Shown here one piece after another: positions 10,775-23,139 of a DNA stretch of 64,000 nt (the first letter of the stretch is position 1; every line of letters begins with the position of its first letter). Source of the stretch: Anodontia alba (Eukaryota > Mollusca > Bivalvia > Lucinida > Lucinidae); NCBI GenBank assembly GCA_964016985.1, contig OZ024823.1:67743925-67807924 (forward strand), given 5' to 3'. The position numbers and the translations under genes were made by a program. Under the pieces are notes generated by a model. The model saw nothing but the letters and a program-made list of their open reading frames with translations, was not told the origin of the DNA and made no database searches.

Positions 10775-11045
10775 TTAAGGGAAGTCTGGGAGTGAGAGAC
10801 TCCCAAAAATTGCCCTGAGACTTCCAAAAATCAGGTCCAGGAAGTCTGGGACTCCCAAATTTTACAGATATCTGACCATTTATAAAAAGAATTTAGAAGG
10901 AATTTGTAAGTTGTTTAGCTTAAAAATGGTAGTTTTACTCCATAAATGAGATTATAAGAATAGGGAGGTTAAATGTCTGGAAGTGAGAGAAAGAAATTGA
11001 TTACCTGATATTAGAATTAGGAAGTCCTGGGACTTCCTGAATTTG
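10775..11045. repeat. Scattered short repeat based on aggaagtctggga
   Basis: The words aggaagtctggga, gactccca(a/c) and gacttcc recur in both orientations at 10780, 10805, 10830, 10838, 11022 and 11030. A plausible degraded minisatellite; no function visible. Confidence 0.5.
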
Positions 11046-11084
11046 ACAGTTAGTGCAATCACTGTATATGCCTGTCAGGAGTTA

Positions 11085-11165
11085 TTTGTTTTTATTTGGT
11101 TGATTCCGGCTTAACGTCGCTTTCAGCAATATTTCGGGTTACATCGCGACGGTGTCTGGATGTGG
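11085..11165 (-). mobile_element. SINE 3'-tail fragment
   Basis: On the minus strand it reads gacaccgtcgcgatgtaac, gaaagcgacgttaagcc, then a T/A-rich tail. The same tail words close the SINE at 30290-30610 and occur at 43410-43475. The upstream part of the element could not be traced. Confidence 0.6.
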
Positions 11166-11639
11166 CAATGAACTAACGATAATAAAAGAAACACCTACCG
11201 AAGTCCGGAACTCTTTCTTCCCGAATATGGAGGGTATCGTATGAATAATACTTGGCCCATTTCTTCCAACAAAATGTTCCGAACACAGTTTACTGTTGTC
11301 ACTGAATTTAAATGTTTTCATCACTAATTTGCATCTTTGAAGCCATACTTTTCTAATTCTGTCATTTGCGGGAAACCGATGAAGTGATATTTTTTCCGCG
11401 ATAAGTTACTACACATAGCACAATATTTCTTGCTTTTAGGTGGCATGGTTGTTGTTATGGCGTAATGTTTGATAGTCCCCGGAAGTAAAACGCCGACTCA
11501 GCGCATGCGCATTACATATATTGAAGAGCTCTTTTTCAAGGGACATAACCTAGTTACCGTAATCAGCTATACCTATGCTTCGGCTAAGATGGACATATTT
11601 CCTTACCATTTACCTGCATCTCACAGGCTGGAATAGTTT

Positions 11640-12740
11640 CTGAAAAATATACAGTTTTGACTTTTTCCCATACAAAAGCCAAAGTTGACCAAAGTTGACC
11701 TTGGCCTAAATAGGTCAAAGCCATCCAGGGGTCATCATTTGAATAAACCATGATTGACTTGAGACCCCAATGCTACATAACAAGTTTCACGATAATCGGC
11801 CAACTGGTTCCTGAGAAGAAGATTTTTAAAGGGGTTTGAACTTATATGGTCATGGCGGCCATATTGGTCAAGTGACCAGTCATATTAATTAATTTTCATT
11901 TTCTTTTTCCTAAAAATTGCATATGAAATTAGGTTACAAATGGCCCAGTAGTTTCTGAGAAAAAACAAGTTTTAATTTTCATATCTGAATGACCTTGGAC
12001 CAAGGTCAAGGAATGATCGGCTCGAGTCCCAAATGTTACATACACATGTACCAAGTTTCAAGACAATCGACCTACTGGTTCGGGAGAAGAAGATTTTAAA
12101 GGGTTTTACCTTATATGGCATGGCCAAACTCATGTGACTAAACTCATATTAATTAATTTTCATTTACTTGTTCCTAAAAAGAATCATATAAAATTTGGTT
12201 ACAAATGGCCCAGTAGCTTTTGAGAAAAACAAGTTTTAATTTTCATATCTCAAAGACCTTGACCTTGAATACTCTTGTAGTTTTATTTACTTATTTAGCT
12301 CGCTGCATCTACTAATTTTCAGACCACATGCTGCATTAGTTTATGAAAATACAAGGTTTTGACTTTTTCCCATACAAATGTCTATGCGGACAAATTTTAC
12401 CTAGGCCTAAAATAGGTCAAGGTCATCCAAGTGTCATCATTTGAATAAACTGTGATTGGCTTGTCCCCAATGCTACATACCAAGTTTCATGACAATCGCC
12501 TTACTGGTTCCGGAGTAGAAGATTTATGAAGGGTTTTTACCTTGTGCCATCTTGGTCCTGGACCCCGCGAACAAACGTTCGTTCCCCCATCCCATGGATG
12601 CTCCACATGAAATTTGACTTCAATCGGCCCAGTGGTTTCAGAGAAGAAGATGTTTGAAAATGTTGACAGACTACAGACGACAGATTACAGAAGACAGGCG
12701 GCAGAGGACGACAAGCTCACCAGTAAGCCACAAAACATTA
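11640..12740 (+). repeat. Family A repeat, plus orientation
   Basis: About three diverged monomers. Recurring words: gaccttgg(c)ctaaataggtcaa(a/g)g, tcatcatttgaataaac, caatgctacata.caagttt, actggttc..gagaagaagattt and atatggtcatggcggccat. It ends in a gacagactacagacgacagatt stretch, like the ggacggacggatggacagac end of the copy at 30697-32625. Same family as 20745-21360 and (opposite orientation) 53404-56665. No protein is encoded. Confidence 0.85.
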
Positions 12741-13761
12741 TAAGTTCCGGAGCGAGCAACCATAAGGCAACACCAAGAATAAGCAACACAAGAACCACTG
12801 CTTTAGAATGGCACATAGTAAAAACTACCGGGGATTTAAATCGAATTTACCGGTACCAAATTTTCACCCTATGCTCTAATTTTGTAAAAATACTCAGATG
12901 TTTGTTCTTCTATGTGTTTTTTGTTTCCAGTCCTGTAACATTTAACACAGCATACTTCATTTATCATTATAGTCATAACGGGGGTAATCACCATATTCTT
13001 CAGCTGTAGGAATGTCAGTAACTCAGAAGATAGTTTTTCTATAGTTCACAATAAATAGGTCCCAATTAACACAGGTTTCTTCCGCGACAAGTCAACTCGT
13101 GCATTCAATCTTGCAGGTTCAAAGGGCACGGGATCATAGGGGTAAATATTTTCCCCACCTTGCGTTTATATGTGTTATAGGAAGAAGGGGCAAATGATAG
13201 TTTTTTTTTTATTTAAAAGCCTATCTATAGCAGCGTTGTTTCTTTAACCTTTACCACTCTGAGAATATTTAGCGGACGACAAATTGATGATATTTATCTG
13301 GATTTGACATTTCATGCAAATTGTCTCCACTGGAGACAATCTGCATAAGATATTAAATCTTGTATTCTAGGAAAAATAAAAATATTTCAAAATGCCGTCT
13401 GCTGAACATTTAAACAGGTGCTTAGCGTTAATCTGCATTATCAAAAAAATATTTTTTTGAGAAAGCTTCAGAGGCAATTTGCTTCAATAAGTAAGTTTTG
13501 GTGAAAGAAAAAAGTATTATTTGGTGGTCAGTAATATAATGTTCCCTATTTTACTGCTGTATTCCAAAATGTTTTGCATTCCCAGGATGCATGCGCGAAA
13601 TAGGCCAAGGCATTTTTCGATGTGTGGGTAAAATAAAAGTAAAATAAAAAATCGAAGTTAATTATAAACTGTACCAGAGGGTGCCTTAGTCACCAAAATT
13701 AGCAACAGCAAGCAGATTCTCTGTATAGGTTTGTGGAATTTAGTGGAATTTAGTGAAAATA
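12741..13761. other. No gene; one short hairpin
   Basis: 13316-13345 is a near-palindrome (gcaaattgtctccactggagacaatctgc). The frame at 12614-13009 begins in the family A tail and has no recognisable domain. The last 150 bases may be the 5' UTR of the LINE ORF1 that follows. Confidence 0.5.
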
Positions 13762-14645
13762 ATGGCAAGTTCGCATGTTCAAAATGGCGGAGGTACCGTA
13801 GAGGGAACAGACAGCGGAGTGTCATAATCTGACGTTTTACAAGGTACTGTAAAAGTTGACTCGAAACCGATTTTCCTTAAGGAAGCTGATCTGTTTGGGA
13901 ACATAAAGCCGACTAAGGAACAATGATTAACGAACATTGAGATATATAAGACTCTGGGCGCAACTATCCCGATGGAAGCAATATTAGGAATACAACGAGT
14001 GGGTTCCCTATGGCGCCTCTATATAGAAAACATTGTCAATAGACTACTTCTCACAAAAGGGGTCTCCTTGAGGGGAAGACGATTCAGTTGTATGAGAGAA
14101 ATCCATATGTGCCTGATAGAACGGAGCAGGTACGAGTCCGCATTAAGAATATCCCTCTATCAGCGGATGACAGCATTATAGTGAAAACCTTGAAAGATTC
14201 TGGTTGTGAATTAGCAGAGACTCCTTCTCGCGAGAAGCTGCGTGTAGACGGCAAACTAACAAACTGTGAATCAGATGATAGAATAGTGTACATTAAACCC
14301 CCTAAAGAACCCCTTCCGAAAGTTATTAAAATGGGAATATTTCGTGCGAAAGGGCAGCTGACACAAGGCGTGACTTTAACACCGATGCCGCCTGGGTCAC
14401 CCAAAAACCACAGGAAAGCTGACAGAAAACTGAAACATGACAAAGGACCTGCGAAAAGCATGAATGGAAAGACAATACAAGACTATTTCATATCATGCGA
14501 TAAAACTCCTTTAAAACAGGGTGACAAACAAAAACTTTCAGTCGTTCACTCACCCCCTACACCCACAGAGGAACTTAAATCTCAGAAAAAGTCTAAAATG
14601 CGCGGTGATGACGATGGCAGCAACTCCGAGTCCCAAGATGACTGA
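13762..14645 (+). pseudogene. LINE ORF1-like protein, broken
   Basis: Reading from the ATG at 13762 (MASSHVQNGGG) gives a continuous ORF1-like protein interrupted by TAA at 13825, TGA at 13924 and a frameshift near 14085. Recognisable pieces: GIQRVGSLWRLYIENI, then in the new frame LYERNPYV, VRIKNIPLSADDSII, REKLRVDGKLTNC, DRIVYIKPPKEPLP and GIFRAKGQ. The tail is Lys/Ser/Asp-rich and ends at TGA 14643-14645. This layout matches the nucleic-acid-binding ORF1 of L1/Tx1-like LINEs in invertebrates. No CCHC zinc knuckle is visible; about 20 residues after GIFRAKGQ the sequence departs from what I would expect, so that region may have been deleted. Confidence 0.75.
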
Positions 14646-14819
14646 TTTATATAAACTGACCGGAAGTGGCTTACCTACTGTAGGTCACTGGTTTATAAAC
14701 CGTTATCGTGGTAAAAGTACAGTATAATAAGTGAAAAATACAAACAGATTATATAGAAAACAGATGTTTTATCATATTCTCCAAGTTCTTAATATATGCG
14801 GAAGACTGAAAACTCAAAT

Positions 14820-15120
14820 ATTCATATACTGACTAAATGTGCAAGGTGTGATAGACAGGAATAAACAAAGGAGAGTTTTTGAATAGGCAAAACAACAAAA
14901 AGCAAACGTTTTATTTTTACAGGAAACACATTTAAAAACTGATTTATTTGATAAATTTGACCAACAGTTTAAAGGCACAGTTGTTCTTCAAACAGTAGGA
15001 TATCTGGAAGGTAAAACATATACGTAAAATGCAATTTACTTGGAAACGACAGGTGTTAAATGAAGCTAGAAGAATCGATTATTTTCTAATACCGACTGAT
15101 ATGTCAACAAATTTTGATTA
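14820..15120 (+). pseudogene. LINE ORF2 endonuclease remnant (internally deleted)
   Basis: After ORF1 the sequence encodes LNVQGVIDRNKQRRVFE, a stop, then AKQQKANVLFLQETHLKTD: the start of an APE endonuclease with its Asn and Glu (QETH) positions. About 100 bases later comes FTWKRQVLNEARRIDYFLIP, which is near the end of an APE domain. The middle of the domain and its GDFN box are missing, so a deletion lies near 15000-15026. The frame then meets a stop (about 15124) and the (GA)n tract. No RT is present. It belongs to the same element as the ORF1 just upstream. Confidence 0.75.
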
Positions 15121-15166
15121 CCTATAGAGACGAAAAGTCCCTCTTGTGCATATACGTTTGAACACT

Positions 15167-16290
<1,124 letters not shown>

Positions 16291-16294
16291 TAAA

Positions 16295-17480
16295 AACAAT
16301 TGTAAAACCTGCAAAATTTTGATCAAAGAAACTCAGTTTACGAGTGGACTAACTAATAAAACATACCATACACGGAGCTGGGACGATCTCAATTGTAAAT
16401 CCTCTAATGGTGTCTATGGTGTGGAGTGTTCGCTCTGTGGACGTAGGTGAGACGAAAGGACAACTGCGTAATAGAATGTCTGGTCATAGATATGAGATAA
16501 GTCATGGGAGCAATCAGTTACTTTATCAACACTGCAATCTACCAGATCATTCTATTTTTGTCCTTCAAAGTAAGAATACTAGAAAAACAATATACCAACC
16601 TACTAATAATCCCAGTCTGAGCACGCCACTTTGTAGACAGCGTGAGGAATTCTTGATCAGGGAATTAGGCACTGCAGCACCCTTCGGTTGCAATGACAAA
16701 ATAGATTCTGTAGGGAATCTTACCAGCCAAAGATGCAGCTCGGTCAGTATGATGAGGCTCTTTTGCAGCTCTCAAAGACGTAAGAGAAGTCATGGACATC
16801 GGCACTACAATCATCCTAATTTTCATGCTGATGTCGCTTCTGACACTCTCTTCCACATGTACAGCCGCCATTAGGACTTTATCATATTCGTACCAAACTG
16901 TATCAGCTGCCGGTAACTACAACTTCGCTCTTTGCAGAAGGAAGCTGTGGATACAAAAAAAATACGTTTCAAATTCTCCTGAATATAAGCTGGTTGCTAT
17001 CATTTTGGATGATGCTAAGTTTAGGTTGTACAAGCCTGAACAGTTTCTCCAGAAGAGACTCCCACTCGTGATTTTCTAAAACTTGACTTCAAAAACAAAG
17101 GTCTTGACGCCGTTAACATTAGCAATATTCTGAAACATAAGAGAGTGACCTCAGTCATACCAGCTTACAACAGTTATTTGTCTCCCATTACACTTAGAAT
17201 TTTCAATTACAAAAAGTCTGCAAGGTCTAAATACTGAGAATATTACTCGAAACCCCTCAGCATGTTCCTGTAAAGCCTCGGAGTTCTGCTACAATCCAGC
17301 CGGTCACATCATAACTGGAGACCTCAATATAGTCAGGAATAGCAAACTCCGGGACGTTCTTTCCAAAGGCCTACAGGGAACACAGGTCTTTTACTTGGAA
17401 ACAGAATTCCAAATTAATTTTAAATTCTGTTGAAGAGTATGCACGACGCTGGGCCAAGAAAGAGGAGTTAAATCGGTAAT
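16295..17480 (+). pseudogene. Penelope-like element: GIY-YIG domain followed by RT-linker (permuted order)
   Basis: From 16295 the translation has NNCKTCKILIKE, SSNGVYGVECSLCG (the GIY half), a frameshift near 16442, then VGETKGQLRNRMSGHR (the YIG half with the catalytic Arg), LPDHSI, REEFLIRELGTAAPFG and RRKRSHGHRHYNHP. Past 16870 the frame shifts repeatedly, but NISNILKHKRVTSVIPAY, ITLRIFNYKKSARS, CNPAGHIITGDLNIV-like sequence and FTWKQNF...VEEYARRWAKKEEL (to about 17480) are readable. The latter matches what I recognise as the linker preceding the RT core of Naiad-type PLEs. GIY-YIG upstream of RT is the permuted arrangement; canonical Penelope has it C-terminal. The RT core is absent here. 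Dead copy. Confidence 0.75.
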
Positions 17481-18126
17481 GTCCTTGGCAAACAGACGTT
17501 GAGCACGAGGAAGCTTTGCCTTTTGATGGTTTGTAATGTGTGTAGTTTGTCTACTCTTCCTCTTGGAATCAGTGGCAGGCTATTATATGACCGTGCTCTT
17601 CCTCTTCCTGAGCATCTTTTTCACTATTCTACTGTCTTGTCTGCGGCTTGTGATCGTGGGTTAAATATTTACTGTTCGAACATTCAGACTAGAATATGCT
17701 ACGCAAAGGCAAATCAATAGAAAGCCAAAACATAACGGTATCAAAGTGTCAATACTGGTTAAATGTGATCACAAAATCGACGGAATAAAAATAAAATAAT
17801 CCAGATGGAAAGATTTTTAAACTTCAATGAAAGTAATTGCCATTTTTGATAACCCATTTAGTTCAAAAGATAACTATTTCTGAGATAGAAATAGTTATTC
17901 GGGAAAAGAAATAAATAAAGCTTATTTTTGACAGAAAAGAATATTCGGAAAAAGAAATGAATACAGCTTATATCTGACAGAAAAGAGATTATTGTTCAAA
18001 TAATATAAGGTCAACAGAATGAGGCTAATGTTTAAAGGTATAGAAGAAATATTATTGCAAATAATATTATTGTTAATCAATCTTCTGTAACCTGCTGTAG
18101 TTGTAGTTGCAATTTTTGATGAGACT
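17481..18126. other. No intact gene; possible decayed PLE continuation
   Basis: Between the PLE linker remnant and the PLE 3' region. The frame at 17499-17720 follows on the linker but has no motif I can place. 17860-18000 holds imperfect repeats of gaaaagaaataaat/cagaaaaga. Confidence 0.4.
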
Positions 18127-18605
18127 TAACTGTTGGTTTTCTTTTGCTCCAGCATTTCAGTTGTTTCGTGCTGTCGAGTCCTCATCGTTGTTTCATCTCT
18201 GTAATTAGTTGATTTTTTGTGTTCTCGGAGATGTACCACTGATGAGTTAGGAAGCCTTCATGCGGACTGAAACCGCGGCAGAAGTAAGGGCGAGGATTGT
18301 GGCCACGTAAAATCGATTTAAGCCCCCCAGGCAAATACCTTTTCACTGACTGTTCCAAGGCGGTTCTTCTGTCATCGTTTATTTTTGTTATAGTTCGTCT
18401 TTGAATGTGTGTGTCGCTTTCATCTTTTTGTTTTGTATAGCCATTTGGCCACTTTGTGGGAAAGTAACTGTCCAATTGGCTTTCTGCTAGTGATGTTTCC
18501 ATTAGGGTCTAGTTATTTCGTGTTTGTGTTTCTTTCCCTTTGATGTCACTGATCGGAGGTGTGAGATAATTGTATCGATTCCTGATCATTGCCTTCCCTT
18601 CTATT
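18127..18605 (+). mobile_element. Penelope-like element 3' region, copy a
   Basis: Begins aactgttggttttcttttgctccagcatttcag and continues through gtgttctcggagatg, ccttcatgcggactga, gaggattgtggccacgtaaaatcg, ctgactgttccaaggcggt and ctttgatgtcactgatcgg to gattcctgatcattgcc. The same ordered blocks occur at 40745-41235 (plus), 51585-51795 (minus, directly downstream of an RT) and partly at 44990-45090 (minus). That link to an RT is the reason for assigning it to PLEs. Confidence 0.75.
18239..18272 (+). ncRNA. Possible degenerate hammerhead-ribozyme core
   Basis: CTGATGA at 18239-18245 is followed 23 bases later by GAAA at 18269-18272, the two conserved core boxes of a hammerhead, inside a PLE 3' region where such ribozymes are known to occur. 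The intervening bases do not form a convincing stem II, and no good stem I was found. Related copies at about 40867 and 51660 keep CTGATGA but have GAAC. Probably a decayed relic or coincidence. Confidence 0.2.
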
Positions 18606-19770
18606 TTTTTAATATTAGATGAAATAAATGATAGCAATATGTATAATCAGTTTATAGAATCGAATAAAAATATCTATTCAGTAAAATCTTAAGATTCTTA
18701 TAAGAAATAATAACTGTTTTGCATTAGCATTCATTTCAGTTTCGCCAAAAGAAGTTCGATGTTTGATTCACGAGACGTCGCTACCGTCCTCCAAAATGGT
18801 TACAACTGAAAGGAAAGTTTGCCATGTCCGTAAACATTCGCTACGGAGCTGATCGCCCTGACAATTTTAATGTGGTTTTGGTTATTGTAATAAGTGCATT
18901 ATCAGGCGCGTTGTGATATGTATGAAATGTGTAATAGTGCGCATTGTCGTGTCTCGTCTTTTGGTGTTAGGTTTCGGCATTGTTTGAGGCTTTTCCTGCT
19001 AATCTTCTTTTTTATCTTAATAAAGAACTTATGATCAACTTGTCATTATATATTCCAAATGATAGCGACTTTGATAGCTGTTCTGAACGACCCAATCTTG
19101 AATGACTCAATGTTAATTCGACTTTTGATTAAACAGACCTGAGTTCTCTTATTTATTTTAACTTTCCCGAAAGTTGTTTTCTTATAGAAATAGATGATAA
19201 ATTATATGATGTTTAAGTATATGAGTCTTAGCCCAAGAATATATATGATAATACATATTTGCTCTGGTTGAAACACAAAATACTAATAGCTCTGTTGAAA
19301 GGACATCGAAATCATGTTTGTTTTTGTGATAACTGTACAAATAAACTTAGCGAGATTTGGGTCACTGTCCTATTTGCAACATAAAGTTTACTGATAAAAA
19401 ACTTCAAGTTGTTGATATGCAAAAAGTAACGTCCCTATTCCAAGTAGTTAGGGTATATGTTTAGCGCTTTCGTCCGACTACTATTTCAACTTTTGAATGC
19501 CTTGTTGAGTTGGCTGACTGTATAAGGTATTAGTTTCGAGCATATTTCCTCCACTATTCACATTTTTAAACATTTGGATCAGTAGGGCTAGAGAGGTTGT
19601 AAGATGCAGCTCGGGAATATATAAACATAACCGTTCATTATTTTGCGTGCTGAAGGCTTGCATGTTTCTATAGTTAAATTCTTCGGTAGCACTTAACCCC
19701 AACTGTTAGAAAGAAAATTAACAAAGAACAAATATCTGAAAAAGTAAACCACAAATTCCATTGGGATCAT
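18606..19770. other. No gene recognised
   Basis: AT-rich sequence with many stops in all frames. No repeat family or splice-linked exon was recognised. Confidence 0.5.
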
Positions 19771-19774
19771 TGGG

Positions 19775-19920
19775 CCCATTGTGGCTCATTGTGGTATATG
19801 TGAAAATGGAGTTCTGCTCATGTATGCAAACTTCATTACTGCTTATGAAGAGTCTCAATAAAACCGAGACTCCCATTTTCTAATCCGTAGTGTGTTCTGT
19901 GTTTCCAAAGGCAATCTTTT
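19775..19920 (-). repeat. Family B hairpin repeat fragment
   Basis: Minus-strand copy of the family B left half: gaagagtctcaataaaaccgagactcc (hairpin) then ttctgtgtttccaaaggcaatc. It ends where the TIR element at 19921 begins. Confidence 0.65.
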
Positions 19921-20452
19921 TATCCCCGCGCTTTTTGAAGAAAAAGCGGTGATATTGTGATACCCCTCGACCGTCCGGCCGTCCGTCCGTCCGTTTGTAA
20001 TGTCACATCATTGCTCCTAGACTATTTAAGCTAGAATCTTGAAACTTTCACAGGCGATAGCTCTATGGATGAGGACTGGAGGAACACATTTTTATGTAAC
20101 CCCTTTGGGCAGGACCTGGGGGTGTGGCCCCGAAGGGTCCAAAATCTATTTTGTGCAAACATAGTCATGTTGCATATCAAATTAAAGGTAATGAAGAGTA
20201 GAATACAGTGGTGCAAACATTTTGCCCCGGGGGCATTTATGGGGGTCACTAGAGGTCAAAAGGTAGGATTTCTGGTCCTTATTTTTGATTGTCACACAAC
20301 TCCTCTTAGGCTTTTTGAGCTAGAACGAAACTGTCATAGGTAATAGCCCTATAGATGAGGACAGGAGGAACACATACTTTTGATGTAGCCCCTGGGGGCA
20401 GGGCCAGGGGGTGTAGCCCCGAAGGGTCCAAAATCGCGCTGGCGCGGGGATA
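19921..20452. mobile_element. Non-autonomous TIR element with internal duplication
   Basis: Ends are reverse complements over 11 bases: tatccccgcgc (19921-19931) and gcgcggggata (20442-20452). Inside, a block of roughly 130 bp is duplicated (about 20020-20150 and 20290-20435): both copies have ggaggaacaca, ccc...gggcagg.cc.ggggtgt and ccccgaagggtccaaaat. A ccgtccgtccgtccg stretch lies near 19978. There is no transposase. TIR length and flanks do not fix a superfamily. Confidence 0.65.
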
Positions 20453-20744
20453 TGCGATGGCGCGACATCAACTTGCTCTAATTGACTTTTACTTTGTATG
20501 TTTTAATTGCGCCGTACTTCGAATAAGGGATGTTATAATTAAATGCTCTGGTCCATTTGGGATTAATGAAGTCACAGACCTCATTTTGCTTAAAGGCAGA
20601 TCTTGCCAGCCACCCGACCAGCATGTTTACCAGATTAAATCAGATACTGGACAGTATAAGTGGCGGAACTTAGGAGAGTTGATAAGAAGAATTTCCGTTA
20701 CCTTGCAACTATGTTTTATGTGTCTGATAATTATTGCAAATGCA

Positions 20745-21360
20745 GTAAAACAAGAGGCACATAGGCCACATCTCGCTCAATTGAGTAAAATAGCTATTGC
20801 ATATCTGCAGATGATACGCAACACTCTTCCAGTATTGCCATAGCAACTGACCAAAATAGTGGATGGTCTATAAAAACAAAATTTGCATCAGGCAGTTTTC
20901 CATACATATATATAGAAATCAAATTTACCTATACGATAAAAACGTCAACGGTCAACCTAGGATTAACAAAGCTGGTAAATTTCCCATCCACTATCCTCTG
21001 TACTAAGACACAGTTTTAAAACATCCTTCGTTATAAAGATACTTTAATGGTTTTCATCTTGGCCATTCAAGAATGACCATTAAAACAAAAATATAATTCT
21101 CCTTTGATAGAAGGCTCCACATGAAATTTGGTGCAAATCAGTCCTTGTAGTGATTTCAGAGGAAAATGTGTTTAAATGTTTCATGATTTAATACATGTAT
21201 ATACATAACCCCCGGGGGATAAACTGTATTAATTATAAGTGTAAGGTTTTGCTACCCTGATCATATATTGTAAGGTTCAACCATTAGTCTGTAATACATT
21301 TTGAGAAAATAACTTTTCAACCTTTTCCCATATTCAAATGCATAGGAAAAGGAATTCAAA
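20745..21360 (+). repeat. Family A repeat, start and first monomers
   Basis: Opens aaacaagaggcacataggcc, then ttgcatatctgcagatg and ttccagtattgccatagcaac, whose opposite-strand equivalents close the array at 56600-56665. It continues gtcaacggtcaacctagg, tagaaggctccacatgaaatttgg and ttttcccatattcaaatgcatagg. No coding content. Confidence 0.75.
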
Positions 21361-21879
21361 GAACGAATTAGCCTCAAAAACTAGAAAACGGTAAAAACCT
21401 GCTGCGGTTGGTTGGTTTAAATTAATAACGATATTGTTCTTATTGATAAATTTTATATTTAATTTCCGGAATTTTAATGTTTTCCAGTTTTTTTGTGGGG
21501 AAACAGACAATACTTTATTCAAATTCTCTCAAAGTAAATAGATTACGTGTGTTAAGAGACTAAGTTGGAAATACGCTTAAGTGGGAAAAAATAACGACTA
21601 TCTTGGAAAACGTATGTCAAGCGCTTAAGTTTGAAAAAACGACTATATGGGAAAAACGACTGAGTTGGAAAAATCAATATCTGCAGTGGGCATCATTGTT
21701 TTATATACCAAAATTCATCCTTTTAAGTATGTGTGGTCGTTGACAAAATGCAACGGCGTTTTCCGCCTGGTGTAGAGTTAGCATGTCTAGCTTGCGCTTT
21801 GAAAATGAGGTCTTGGTATTGATATATTTGTAGGCCTAAGTTAATCAGTATTAACATGCCAGCTGTCTTTAATTATAAC

Positions 21880-21881
<2 letters not shown>
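21361..21881. other. No gene recognised
   Basis: Contains degenerate repeats of cttaagt.ggaaaa...acgact at 21550-21680. Nothing else was identified. Confidence 0.5.
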
Positions 21882-21961
<80 letters not shown>

Positions 21962-22036
21962 AGTGTGTATGTGTATGTGAGGTGTGGGGGGGGGGGTGGG
22001 GGGCTGTGGTTGTGGGTGTGTGTGCGTGTGCGTGTG
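21882..22036. repeat. (CT)n then (GT)/poly(G) microsatellite
   Basis: About 80 bases of ct repeats run to about 21961, followed by gtgtgtatgtg, a G-rich block near 21987-22003 and tgtgtgcgtgtgcgtgtg. Confidence 0.95.
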
Positions 22037-22647
22037 AATTTCACTTTGCATATATAATATAGATTTTATGTCATCGGTCGCAATAACTCCATGCTTTATC
22101 AGTTACATTATAGTTACAGGCATCACGACTATGAGAATGTTATCCGTCGAAATACAGCACCGCTTCAACGAAACAGCCTATGGAACGCCATGACTGTTCT
22201 ATATGACGCAAATAGAACATTACTGTTGTCCCAGAAAATCGATTTCAAACCGTAAATCGTGTCTGTTAACCCTGATACCATTTTTCGGTAAACTCGGAAA
22301 ATATAGTTTTATAGCATGAGCTAAACTGCTTAGCATTGTATCCCTGTTGTCTGTAAAACGTTCTATTTGAATAGGTTCGCGAACTTGTCTGGTTGTCTCA
22401 AGTCTTACTGTTTCTGAGCTCCTTATCTTCAAGAGGAAATGTTCTTTAAGAACTTGAATTTAGAAGGGAATATGTTTGTACGGCTAATTTGGATAGCTTC
22501 AGCTATTTATCTGATCAATATACATTTACTACTTCACTTCGAAACGGAAACTACTGGATGTATAGAAATGCACACATGAACACACATAGAAGCAAATCCT
22601 ATTATACTGGTCTCTTTGAAGCGATTTTGTTTTGTCTTGGCGCAAGA
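22037..22647. other. No gene recognised
   Basis: Unique-looking sequence without supported exons. It forms the target site of the SINE that follows. Confidence 0.45.
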
Positions 22648-22658
22648 TATCCAGCTAT

Positions 22659-22961
22659 TTGTGTTGAGATTTTACGGCCCAGTCAACCCAATGGGGTCAT
22701 GTCGAGCGCGGTCAGTTTACCTAACCACACGTTTACTGGGCAGGCTTAGTCCTCTAAGCGGTTAACCAGTATTGTGCACATTCTTTCGCCAGAAACTGAC
22801 AACTGCCCGTCTTGGACCAGCGGAAGGGAGAGAATAACCGTAGAAAATATTTCATGATCAACCTCCACGAAAGAATGTTGCCGACCTCGGCGGGGGTTGA
22901 ACCCGCGACCCCCTGGTCTCCAGTCGGACGGCGCATCCAACTGAGCCACCGAGGCCGGCCC
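22659..22961 (-). mobile_element. Full-length tRNA-derived SINE with 11-bp target duplications
   Basis: Minus strand: the head reads like a tRNA, with A box tggctcagttgg (plus 22937-22948), anticodon-arm-like sequence, and B box gggttcaaccc (plus about 22894-22904) giving the paired ending gaggtcgg. The body then runs about 220 bp to ggccgtaaaatctcaacacaa. The 11-base tatccagctat flanks it at 22648-22658 and 22962-22972, a clean target-site duplication. Pol III transcription from the internal boxes and mobilisation by a partner LINE are expected for this class. Intact boxes and clean duplications indicate a young insertion. A truncated copy is at 2681-2950. Confidence 0.93.
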
Positions 22962-23139
22962 TATCCAGCTATATATGCAGAATTGAAACATGTCGATGCT
23001 ACTGCTATGGGTTAAAACAATGAATTGTAAATAGAGAAAAACGAAAAGAATCGAATAAGATTCTAGATAAAAACTGGTCATGTTTTTGAGACTTGGGAGA
23101 ATACCCAATATTTGGCCTGCAACGAAGAATGTGCTTTTT

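Noticed and set aside
20355..20843. 162-residue plus-strand protein
   Set aside because: It begins inside the TIR element and ends inside family A; the reading crosses two repeat borders.
22880..22960. tRNA gene on the minus strand
   Set aside because: A and B boxes are present, but the sequence continues into a repeated body with target duplications and a second truncated copy, so it is a SINE head. The heads at 30290 and 39945 are rejected for the same reason.
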